Assembly (NCBI GenBank): GCA_030142905.1
Contig: JASJOG010000563.1
Location: 1 to 64,000 of the forward strand
DNA length: 64,000 bases
Origin: Heliopora coerulea
Lineage: Eukaryota > Cnidaria > Anthozoa > Scleralcyonacea > Helioporidae
Reading direction: 5' to 3'
Positions 26,957-36,912 of this stretch are shown in pieces; positions within the stretch are counted from its first letter, which is position 1; every line of letters starts with the position of its first letter. Under the pieces are notes generated by a model. That model was not told the DNA's origin. It worked only from the letters and a program-made list of their open reading frames with translations, and searched no databases. Both the position numbers and the translations under genes were made by a program.

Positions 26957-29900
26957 GCCTGTTTGCAGGTTGCCTGTTTCTATACCTGCCTTTCTCTCTA
27001 TCCGCCATAAGCCTGTCGGTCAGTCTGTCTCACGGGTGATCTCCGTGTCGTTGTATCACTCTTCCTCCTTACCACTAAGTTAGTTGCTAAGAATATCCAC
27101 CAAATGGTCAACCTAACGATTGATCCAACCGGCCCTTTGTATACCTGTCTGTCTGATATTACGTAAAAAGTTTAAAGGTCCCGTAATTGCTGTGACTGAT
27201 CTCAAATATCAGTCTCGACAGTTATCAACCTTTAAACTTTTTACACGATTTAACACCGGCTACGCAGTATTTTATTTTTATATCATTGATCGTCTGATAT
27301 TACGTTCATCCGTTTGCCATTCTGCATGTTCATCTCACCATCTGTCCGTCCTTCTCCGACTCTCAGCTGTTCCTGTGTACTTAATTCTGTCCCACTGTCC
27401 ATACATTCACTAACAATCCTTTCAAGAGTGTTGGCCAAAAGCAACCAACAAATCGAAGAAAAATTGATCCCGCTTACCTTCCAAATTTGTCTGCAAAATA
27501 ACCAATGGAGAAGTTTCCTGCCATTCCTCCAATCAAGTAGATGGAGACCGTGAAAGCCCATAGGAAGTAGAGTAAAGATTTCGAGATAGGTTTATGGAAC
27601 CGATCAAAGTATGTTTCGTTGTAATACAACTCGATTGTCTAAAAAACCATCAGCATTATGTAAATATCACTAATTGCAGTTCATGCCTACCACAACTGGC
27701 TGCCAAGGTCTCGATGACGTGAAAAAAGACAGTCGAATATTTGTAAAAAATAGGTAATGAAATAACTTTATTCACCAATACATATAAATTTACTGGGAAG
27801 ATTGCATCCGAAGTATCATCTCAATGTACACAAAAAATACACCCCCCGCCCTCAAGGTATGCATGTCGCGGTCACCCACCGTCACCTGAGTTCTCCCTGA
27901 CGTACACTACAGTGAGATAAGGAATGACTTACATCTTGAGGTGCATTGAGAACTCCGATATTGTAACCGTTGACCACCGACGAACCAAACGTCGCAAGAA
28001 AACAAACGAAAATTAACATTGGAGTAATTTTACTCTGAAAGGTAACGAAAGAAAAGTACTGGAATTAGCAAGGAAAACTGATCCGAATAGTGCTAAACCA
28101 TACCCAGATTAAAAACAGTCCTGAAACAAGAAGCCACCAATCATAAGCCAGCGATAATTTCCGGAAACCACCGGTCACGCCCGGGCCTGTCTTTAGCAGT
28201 CGAAAGACGTCACGAAGTAGCAGCCCCAGGCAGATCTCGTGCAATACAACACGAACGCCAAACCTCAGTCAGGTTATACGTAGGTTAGTGATGAACACGT
28301 GTCGCTCAAGGGTTAGATGATCTCATCCGGACGTAAGAAGGTAACATGGTGTGACCTTTGTTCACCTTTGTTCATCATCGAAGCCTTTGGCGAACACCTG
28401 GATAACACGTTTGGTCTGAATGGCGTCTTTCACGGACATGACAAAATCGGATCTTATCATGTCCTTGAAAGACGCACGAGATGAATTTTTGAATAAGATT
28501 CGGATTTGTTTGAAGGTACATACAGCCTAAAGTTAATTCAGATTTTCTTTCTTCTTTTATGGGCATGGAAGGTTTTCAGGTGAAAAGTAAATCTAGTTGG
28601 TCGCCTAGACCAGCAAGTACAAACCACCTTCAAACCCCATTGGTAAGGCTTCGCGATTCCGAATTTCAATGCGCAATAGTACACACTTTGCTCAGCATTG
28701 ATTTGGAAGAACGCAATATTAAATTCGAGTATCTGAAGGATTGATACCCGAAGGACTTTAAGAAATTCAAAAGGCTAAGGACAAGGGTTGGTTGAAAGCG
28801 AAGCAACTGTTTGACAGACATTAAGACAAGGTAAAAATTACGTCGTCGAGCAAGCAAAAGAAATGAATGGCGTTTTACTGTTGGTTCAATAAGAGTGCCT
28901 GCTAAACCCTGTAATATTTGCATCGCAGTCTTCATTTGACCTTAGGCCAGTAGTAATAGTTCATCAAAGACTTGACTCTCTTCCGTCACGTCTTGTGATT
29001 TCAATGTCCACGTACTCACCCCTGCCCTTAGAAGGGTAGCGTTTAGATATTCCTAAAAACAGGCCTTGGTTCACCTCATCAAACCATGCAGAAGCAGTTC
29101 GTTATATCAATCACGTGAAAAGAGTCACGTGGAGCGACATGATATCAGACATGAATATATCTCATTTGAGAATTCGTAGGGGGGAGATGTGGTCACACGC
29201 AGCTGTTTCACATGTTGCTAATTAACACGTCGGAACATGTAAACCTGTTGACCTTCACCAGAGCACAAATACGCTTCATAGCCAAATCCTGCATGCGTGC
29301 ATCCACTTCAGCTGACAAAAATTTCAGTTTAGCAAACAAAAAACTGTTTTATGTTTCCACTGAGTGGAAGAAAAAGAAATGGAAGTTTGAAAACGAGAAA
29401 TGGAAGTTTGAAAACGAGAAATGGCCTTCCGAGTTCTCCCAAACGTCCACTAGTTTTTCTGCAACTCGAACATAAGGAACATAAAAAACGTTATCCACCT
29501 TGCTTATAAAATATTTGGTAGAAATAGTGGAAACAGCATTCCTTTTGATTGGGATAAAAGAATGAATTCATACACGATCGCTGGAAGTTCTTCAATCTCA
29601 GAAACCTCAGAAAACGCTCTCTAAGCCTCAGATGGGAATCAAACCCGCAACCTTCTGATGACCGTGGAGGTTCGATTCCAGGTCTGGGGTTCAGAAATAA
29701 TTTTTCTTACTACTTTTTAGAAGTGTGCGTATGGCGAATGTCCGTTTAGGCGATGTTAAACAAAATGATTTTTAACGACTGTTCATGATGGAAATTACGC
29801 TGAAGAAAAGATCGACGCATGTAAATCTTTCACGCCCCAAGTCTTAGTTGAAAATAGTTCAACATAAAACATCACCTTCAGCCTCGAGAGCTGAGAAAAC

Positions 29901-32689
29901 GACAGTTTCTCGAATCTCCAATCCTCACTTAATTTCAATGAGCCACTGGCAGGGGACTCTGCAGGCATGCTCTCCGGGAATATTCTATTTTATGAAGTCC
30001 CAACAAGGCCAATTTTAGCATTAAAAACTGACAGTCCTTGTACACAACACACTAGCAAGGTGACGGAGGAATTATTACATTTCACGGTCATCTGTCAGGG
30101 ATATCGTACCCTCTACGCCGTTCACTTTTAATTTTACGTTACATTTTTTATTACGCCTTTTTTGTGGATGTCAATGGAAATCTTTTTTGTGCCTGCTAAG
30201 GGAGGGACTTAACCCCCTAAGCACCTCCCTCCCCATACACCTCCTTGGGTGCTTCATTAGTCAAGTGTAGGTTATTTTCCCTTGAAGTCAGTCAAGGGCC
30301 ATCAATCACGAGCTCTGTGGTTCGGCAAAGACGAAACAGGAACCGGCAACATTTCGTCGGGTCAAACTGGAAGCACTTCTCTCACGTGAAATCAAAACAA
30401 ACACTTCTAATCAAACGGCTGCTAGCGGGCAGGAATTGATGTCCAATAGCAAATGTGAGAAGCACATGAGCTACTATTACGCCAGCAACATCCCTGTAAG
30501 CTTCCACGACAAGTCTTGGACGCATCTGACGTCAGTCGCGTGAATGTCACATGAAAGCACAAAAATCAAAGCTTATGCACTTATCAGATGTTACTGATTA
30601 ACGTTTTGTTTTGTTTTGTTTTTTGACGTGCAAATCTACACAAAATGTACAGTTTTAAATCGATCTGTGCCGTTCAAACAAAACTAATGTGCAGTTCAAA
30701 ATTACGTAAATTTCAGTTTGTTTCTGCAAAAGATCACCAAATGGAAACAGCAATAGAATATTCATATAGTCTCATATAGCCCAAATCTTAGAAGTTACAA
30801 GTCAGCCATAGTCTTTATCTGTTACCGGTCTCACGAGATTATATTTTGCGATATGGAAACGGTGGAAACGGCCACTTTTAGGGATGGGATGAAATACAAT
30901 TTAATGTTTGGTGTCATTTATTCACTGCTTTTCCTCAAAAATGCCGTTTATCAGCTTAGGCCATTTAGACTCGGTGCAGTTCTAAATTTTTCTTAAAAAC
31001 GCCCTGCTGATTAACATGGTTGAACTGGGTTCTATACGCAAACCACTGGTAATCACGACAACTGACAAAGAAAAATGTCATCCACAAACGCCATAAGTCA
31101 AGTTCTTTTGAATCTTGTCCTGATTACTAATGATTCACTTCTTCTTGGGCCGAATTCGTCTCTTTAGCATACTAAGGACCTCTAGAAAGGTTGTCGAACC
31201 ATGGCAAAGATAAGCTTACCACGGTTCTAGTAAACTGGTGGGCAAACCCGATTTCTTGAAACAATAAATACGGCATAACCCTCTCACTTTCGAAAGCAAT
31301 CAAAAGACAATGACCTTGACTTATTCAAGACTTAATCCTGCCCCTGATATTTCTTTACTGTCCAAGCAACCCGAACGACAAAGTTAGGATATTCACCTAA
31401 TCGTAATTTTTTTCTTTCGTATTGTCAACTGTTATCTCTTTGGTTCACTTAAGAAAGCTGAACGCAGTTGATAAGAAGATTGTCATATGTCTCAACTGAA
31501 TAGTTTTTCAAGAATTCCTTCCTAAACTTCAGACTCACTCTTTGCAAGGCACAGAAGTTGAGGTAGAGTGGAGTCTTACCAATCGGCCTAGTCATTGCGG
31601 CAAATTTTAGATTTATTTGTTCTGAAATTCGAACAAAACTCATATACAGATTTGAGCAGTGCTAGTTTTGTACAGGCGAATTTACGTCTGTCTCCCTAGA
31701 AAAATTCTTCCCCATACGCCGCCGATGGCAGTTACGCACACACACCCGCGCACACGCAACCAACCACACATACTCCCACACACCCCCGAACACGAAGCAA
31801 CAAAGCGAAGCAGTTCTTCGACTTCTCGAAGCGAGCATAATCATCCCTGATGTTAATATCGTCCAAATGACCCAGTGGTTGAATCTCTTATCTCATTTCG
31901 TGCACACACTTTCTAAAATCATTTGGATTGGACTGCTGCATCGCCTTCGGCTTGCGTAGACCATTGATTTGTGGTAGGAGTCAAATTGCAAACATTTAGA
32001 AAATAAGGCTTCGGTAAAGGTCCCGAGGCTTTCTATGATTGCCTAACACGTTTGACATTAGTAAGCATTCAATTGCAAGTTTTGAATGCGTCGTGGCATG
32101 TTGGTAAGTGAAAACCCGAATCACACGCTTGCATGTCCTGGTACAAGGTTACACATTGAAATCATACCAGAGAACTGTCGTGCAGATAAACACGGCGTAA
32201 CTGTTGCGTAACCCGCTTGTTCTCACTATTCAATTCAGTTAGGCGCTCTTGTAGCAAGTTAGCGAAAAAACAAAAAAAATATCCGGGTTTTTTGCTGAAA
32301 AGTTGATCAGAGATAGTCCAGAATTCAAAAGGGAACCTGCTGACTTACGTCTCGGAGTTTTTCTTGACTCTTTGAGTTTAAACGTTACAGAATACAGTGT
32401 TTCTGAATTTAAACTAAGTCTTTCGAGTAAGTTCCTGCATTCCTATAGAGTAATTTTGTCATCAAGCCTTTCTCTCAAGCTGGATTAAGATGACCATCTC
32501 TTAACCGGCTTCTAACATATAATAAGAAGCACGTAACCATAATAAATTTCCTGTGCGAAAATTTTCTCTACGCTAAATGATACTTAATATTCTTACCCGT
32601 TTGCTCTCGGATTTCTCTATGTTTAACGTCGTGGCGCTCGAAAAATTCACTGTGGTGTCCAACCTGTTTCCAGATTTCTCCAAATCCAT
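17863..32689 (-). CDS. SLC2A: Facilitated sugar transporter (GLUT/SLC2A family), paralogue B, complete
   Basis: Thirteen coding exons join without a frame break: 32689-32597, 28034-27933, 27638-27478, 26750-26626, 26195-26055, 24998-24861, 23834-23647, 23349-23239, 22775-22674, 20295-20220, 20114-19987, 18698-18546, 17949-17863. The 534-residue product has the usual family length and 12 expected helices. Signatures: [26 protein letters not shown] in helix 5, [15 protein letters not shown] in helix 7, [18 protein letters not shown] in helix 10, [15 protein letters not shown] in helix 11, and [11 protein letters not shown] at the C-tail. The helix-10 motif lacks the tryptophan found in GLUT1 and the preceding acidic residue is Ala, as in GLUT5; LHQLG is GLUT1-like. 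It sits just upstream (on the minus strand) of paralogue A. Family is certain; hexose preference is not. Confidence 0.94.
18943..18986. repeat. Short hairpin in GLUT-B intron
   Basis: Arms aatgatgg..gtcgtttg and caaacgac..catcatt surround a short tcattgt loop. No further copy was noticed. Confidence 0.45.
19045..19205. mobile_element. Imperfect foldback element in GLUT-B intron
   Basis: The ends (cccaagatatgagttga and the inverse of aactcatgtcttaagtt) pair imperfectly, as do inner arms ttcaggttatatt and aatataacctgaa. The size of about 160 bp without a coding frame suits a decayed MITE. Confidence 0.45.
19254..19743. mobile_element. Probable non-autonomous hAT-like element in GLUT-B intron
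   Basis: The left end reads ttcaaggctcgacattaac and the inverse of the right end reads ttcagggcttgacactaac, giving terminal inverted repeats of about 20 bp with few mismatches. CAGGGCT-type ends are typical of the hAT superfamily. The 490-bp interior has no transposase. A clean 8-bp target duplication was not found, so age or misplacement of the ends is possible. Confidence 0.5.
20424..22465. repeat. 25-bp minisatellite with higher-order structure in GLUT-B intron 9
   Basis: About 81 copies of a 25-bp unit (tagtaaaatagtctggtgtt plus ggtca) fill 2 kb between exons 22674-22775 and 20220-20295. Variants include tct/tat, ttggtca/ttagtca, aagattg for aaaatag, and 23-bp units lacking two bases. 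The marker gagtaacatagtctgg occurs at 20476, 20626 and 20776, exactly 150 bp (six units) apart. A second marker, ggtgttaatcatag, occurs at 21061 and 21707, 646 bp apart, which is 26 units less two 2-bp deletions. Edge units (cggcgttagcca, ctggcgttaacca) are the most diverged. Confidence 0.95.
24285..24660. repeat. CCATC/CACC-rich tract and adjoining AT-rich sequence
   Basis: A stretch of catccatcta/ccaccca words followed by attaattaat and ataataata microsatellite, in the GLUT-B intron between exons 24861-24998 and 23647-23834. The frames across it are low complexity and not genes. Confidence 0.6.
26928..26962. repeat. TCTG tetranucleotide microsatellite
   Basis: A run of tctg units in the GLUT-B intron between exons 27478-27638 and 26626-26750. 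GLUT-A has interrupted tctg tracts in the matching intron (about 3700-3800 and 4305-4330). Confidence 0.8.
27842..27932. other. Intronic block retained in both GLUT paralogues (copy B)
   Basis: Counterpart of 4984-5090, lying directly next to the helix-1 exon at 27933-28034. See the paralogue A block for shared words. Similarity here is about as high as in the exon itself. Confidence 0.6.
29575..29705. repeat. tRNA-like inverted element, related to 57263-57435
   Basis: Contains gggaatcaaacccgcaacc (the inverse of a tRNA T-arm) and ggttcgattcc (a polymerase III B-box consensus) in opposite orientations, flanked by tcagaaa..ttcagaaa words. The element at 57263-57435 carries ggttgcgggtttgatcccc in a similar palindromic setting, so both look like members of one family. 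No complete tRNA cloverleaf is present. Confidence 0.45.
32597..32689 (-). CDS. SLC2A: First coding exon of GLUT paralogue B
   Basis: Thirty-one codons from ATG at 32689, beginning MDLEKSGN and ending ESKR at a CGG|GTAAGA donor, phase 0. It joins the AGT-starting helix-1 exon at 28034. The tail is hydrophilic and cytosolic. Intron 1 spans 28035-32596 and shows no gene. Confidence 0.8.
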
Positions 32690-32846
32690 GTTTAAAATGA
32701 CTTTCGTTACAGCCACAGATGTCTAAGCTGCAAGTAAATTTATCCCATTGTTTTTAATATTTTAACAATTGCTACCAGATTGTTTAAATTTAATAAGTAA
32801 ATAGTAAAGGTATTTAAAAACAACATACCACGTAGTCAGTCTGTTA

Positions 32847-33182
32847 CTACGTTGTTAACAGTATAATAGCAAGGATGCAGAAGAAATTCTGAATTTTCAC
32901 CTGAACCTGTGGGCCAGTCGATGTCTCTAGAAATCGGACTAGATGAAGAAGTCCACTAACTTGCTTAGTCACGGTTTTAGTGTGTACGTGGTGATTGACA
33001 AGCACACCAAGACACGACAAATAATTGGCGAATGAGATACTTTGAATTGAGGGGTTTTTTCTGTCATAAAAGGTGTTGCGTGGATTTAATTTTTTAAAAA
33101 ATAGTATCTGGTTAGTATGGTACAATCGTTTGAGAGTACAATACAACATCTTAATTTGAAAAAATAAGTTCCTTAAATCCAC
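32847..33182 (-). pseudogene. Probable fragment of a non-LTR retrotransposon reverse transcriptase
   Basis: A 111-codon open frame carries YLSCLGVLVNHHVHTKTV followed by KQVSGLLHLVRFLE. This resembles the segment after the reverse transcriptase catalytic core in LINE-type elements (consensus yLGvliD..L.W..Hi...v..k...gil.rlr), with an upstream HTNQILFFKK similar to the KTn..lF stretch. The catalytic motif itself is absent, so it is a dead fragment. The match is by eye and moderate. Confidence 0.4.
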
Positions 33183-34137
33183 GACGTTATTTTACAGTTT
33201 CAGCTCATAATTTAAGAGTAATTTCTACTTGAAATATCGTCACGTCAGACGGAGTGTACGGTATCACGGACAAAAAAATAGGTTGGGCTGAAAGGAGTTC
33301 GATCAAAGTTCAACTGTGCTACGATTTACATCATTTACCTTGTGACATAGTTATCGCTGGTCACTCTCAGTAAATGTGCTGACTACAGGCAAACTCGAGA
33401 GTTAATGTGCCCAGTGTAACATTTTGACTCTCCTGTTAAATGGCACTAAGCATATAACCCCCTGGTTATTGACATTAAATGTACCAACAACCGGTTGTTG
33501 ACACTAGCCCAAGATTCATCGCTTTTACAGTAAATAGACGCACCCTTGGCTGTTTACACTGGATGTACAGACCATACCAGTGTCAAAACGTTGACTCAAG
33601 GTCTAACTTACTTTAACACAAAAAATCTCTTAAGCCAAGCTAGAATTTGCTGTGTCCCATAATTAACCCGATTGTCTCGATAAACCTTTTTACCATTCAA
33701 CATGATCCGCCTTGGCTACGAAGCCGTTACGAGGAAGTGCGATTGAGGTAGAATCAATATACTTATCTCAAGAAGAGATTTTATATCAACACTAAAACTG
33801 CGAGATAATCGCCGTAACATGATAATCGCTGTTTATATTATCGCACCTACAATGCATTTTCATTTACCGCCATAATCATCAAATAATTGAAACGGGTGTC
33901 ACTTTGAGGTTCTTCACTATTAGGTCGTTTGATGAGGTCTAGATGATGCAATCCTAATACTCAGTTTAAACGTAATGGCTAGAAAAGCCATAGAAACCAA
34001 TTAACCAAACAACTCGTTTGTTTTACAAGGACAATCTTGTGACATTAACCAGGTGTTACCTTGTTTGTTGCACGCTGGGCATATTACGCAACTTTTCAAC
34101 ACATTTCAATAGACTCATGACTAGGCCTCCCGCGAAA

Positions 34138-34208
34138 ACTTTCGTAGCCAAGTTGGTAAACCGCTGAATAGGCTTGCCAAGCTCGAGGGCTCAATTCTCC
34201 CCGAAAGT
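34138..34208 (+). pseudogene. tRNA-like relic
   Basis: Ends actttcg and cgaaagt form a perfect 7-bp acceptor stem exactly 71 nt across. An A-box-like tagccaagttggtaaacc and a B-box-like ggctcaattct sit at the expected places. The T stem has a mismatch and I cannot fold a convincing D or anticodon arm, so it is more likely a tRNA pseudogene or SINE head than a working tRNA. Confidence 0.4.
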
Positions 34209-34659
34209 CTCGCCAAGTTAATCTCGGTTTCGTCTGCAGCCTTGTTGGCTGAACTATGTCGTTACAGCTCCTTTTCCTTCGACAACATTCACGTAAAAAA
34301 TGTATAGTTTGTCACTGTTTCAACAATATTACTCAACAATGAAGCAGTAACGGTAACTGGAATTAGGAAAACATGTGTTCATAAAACACGTTTACCATTA
34401 ACCGAGTTGCTCGACCTTGTTTACCAGTTGCTATAGCACTGTCGGCAAGGCAATGTGACAAGATTATCATGTTGAAGTAAAAATGTTTTCCACAGCTTAG
34501 TTCACGTGGTGTAGCACATTGCTCTCGTCCGTTACAAACCGTGATCAGGTTGTGCGTTTCACGCGCACTTTCTCAACGGTTTTTACCAGGGCCAAGAGTG
34601 AATGATATTGCATGGTACCCCGTCAACGAAGTCGTGGATTAAATCATCATCATCATGAA

Positions 34660-35340
34660 CAAAGTTGTGTTCAATGATGTTCAGATATCAAAGCTGCTAC
34701 ACTACTGTTTAGCCCTGAATGTTGTAATAAATTGTTAAAAAGGTCGAGAAACACCTTAACATTCATTGGTGAAGATGTTTGTCCCAGTAACGCATTCTTC
34801 TCTGTTCCAACAAAAATGGACAACCATTTTTGATTTAACGACACTGAATTGTATCGTTGAATGAACAACATGGACAAATGTTGTTGGTTCAGGATCGTAG
34901 TTCATTCATAATGTTGTCATTAGATTGTCCAGCCAACAATTCTGAAATTTTACCTGTCTAGTCTACTTCAGGAGTATGAAGGCAGAACTTGTTCAACTAT
35001 GTCGACAGGTGTGAACAACGCAACGTCGCAGCTTGTCCACAGGGTTGTCCTCTATGTCCAAAGTTGTCAACAATGTTGCCCAGTCGCAGTATTTTGTCAC
35101 GGCAGGTTTCAGTCACCAATATTGTAACGACAATTTCACAACGTCGAACAATCACGTTAACATCGGCGATGACGTTTCTGCTATGAATGCATTTTTCGCG
35201 TTCCGACAACGGATGACGACTTCCGCTTCACCAACACCGAAGTGAGTATTGTTGAAACGATTAACAATAATTCTTGTTTCATGAATGTCGTTCACCCATG
35301 ATAACCATTCTGTTACAGCATTATTCAACTAAAAATGCTG
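34660..35340. repeat. Diverged aacaatgttgtc-rich dispersed repeat
   Basis: Many copies of acaatgttgtc/gacaacattg-type words occur here, at 36030-36060, and inverted at 14230-14351. The region 34995-35110 and the inverse of 14230-14351 share gacaggtgt.a.caa...ttgtc..caatgttg.cc in order, showing a common repeat family rather than a gene. The short frames over it are by-products. Confidence 0.4.
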
Positions 35341-36675
35341 TAACGTTTAATTAAGAGCTTTCATGCCAGTAGTCGTGGCATAGGAGGGACGCAAGGCGGT
35401 GGAAAGCCCCACCTACCAGACACCCAGCGATTTAGCATACTTTGTGAAAGTTTAGACGTTGATGTAATCAGATACCAGAAGCATCTGTGTGACAAAGTGA
35501 CATCTCCGAAGTCTGTACATTGATCAGTTTAAGCAAAGTCCGACACGGTAAGTACAGAAGGGACACAGATTACGAAACGTCGACCGTTCCTGGAAGGTAA
35601 TGACACAGTTCACAGAAGGTATTGACATTGAGTATTGCACTGGCTCTGGATTCCAAGAAGAAACTTTGATTCTCCGCTTCCAAATGATACTAAACAGATG
35701 TGCATAAACAGAATAACTTAAGGAGGGGAAAGCCAAGTTCCCACGGTTGCACATAGATGAGCGCATCTTTGCGCATGAAATTTTTAAGTTTCGAAACTCT
35801 GTAAGTGGCCATTCTCACCATTTCTGTTTAACAAACGTGGCTATTCCGAGCGCAAGACCCGAGGATACCAACAACTAATTTTCACTTCACACAGGCACTT
35901 TTGATGAAGACTGTTTCTGATTGATTCGAAGAGAAAGGGCGACTCCCCAGCTCTCTATTGCCCATCTCATTTGCACAGTTACTGAGGGTTATTCCGTGGT
36001 TTTTTCAGCAAGTTTTGTGTTGTGGATGCTACAATCCCAACAATGTTGTCCAACATAGTTTCAAGCCTGGATGTACGTAATTCTTAGAGTAAGTGAAGGA
36101 CTTCTAAGATCGCCTTACTGTCAAATGGACTGCCAACAACGATCATTTCGAATGTTTAAATTTTCATCGGAGGCTCGTATAAAACATTAGTAACAGCTTG
36201 ATAGTGCGTGTTGAAATCAGTGATTTGCGAAATTTGACGTGAATCAACGAAGACTTGGCATTTTACAGCCACCAAAAGCTTGCTAGGTTCTTAAGGAATT
36301 GAACGATTGTCTTTTGATTGAACGATTGTTTTTGCGTGGAGGCCAAACATTCGCCCTCTTCTTAATCACGATAAAACAAACTCTCGCTGCCTTTTAACCT
36401 CCCTGATCTTCATGCAAAACATTTCAAAAAGAGGCACAATTACTGATTTCAACACCATCATTCCAGCTATTACAATAATTTCTGCCCTGCGACAAAAATT
36501 TGAAAAGTCATAATGGGGAGATATAAGACCATTAAGTGAATTTTGTATACAAAGACTTCAAGACCCCAACTTCTCTCCAAATTCCACAGTTGGTCGTCAA
36601 TCGAACTGTAGGGATAGCAATCCCAAAGATAATTTTTTTAAAAAAAATAAAGGAACTAAATTTTGAAAAGAAATA

Positions 36676-36681
36676 TTTATT
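36676..36681 (-). terminator. Candidate ataxin-2 polyadenylation signal
   Basis: AATAAA on the minus strand (tttatt on the plus strand), about 230 bp past the proposed ataxin-2 stop codon. Consistent position, but the hexamer is common in AT-rich DNA. Confidence 0.4.
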
Positions 36682-36912
36682 TCCCTTCCAGACGAGGGGT
36701 TGCTTCCATTTTCAAATGTTTTTTTCCATCCGAATCCTCTCAGGTAAATGTTGTTTCCATTTTCCATCAACTATCCAAGGGTTTTTGGGACGAAGAAGCT
36801 TGAACAGAAGTTGAAATCTGTGTTAGAGCAGACGGAAAGAGAAAAAACCCCGCACAAACAAGCGCAACAAAGAGTACTTACTCAGTATGGTGTTCCAGGC
36901 AAGAATCACCAA

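Larger units (their letters stand above)
32690..36675. other. Intergenic region between GLUT-B and ataxin-2
   Basis: About 4 kb that should hold the GLUT-B promoter (32690 onward) and the ataxin-2 3' flank. I find no intact gene. It contains a decayed LINE fragment (32847-33182), a tRNA-like relic (34138-34208), and a stretch rich in aacaatgttgtc words (34660-35340, again near 36040). Confidence 0.6.

Noticed and set aside
29650..29690. tRNA gene at ggttcgattcc
   Set aside because: The B-box is good but there is no A-box at the right distance and no acceptor stem.
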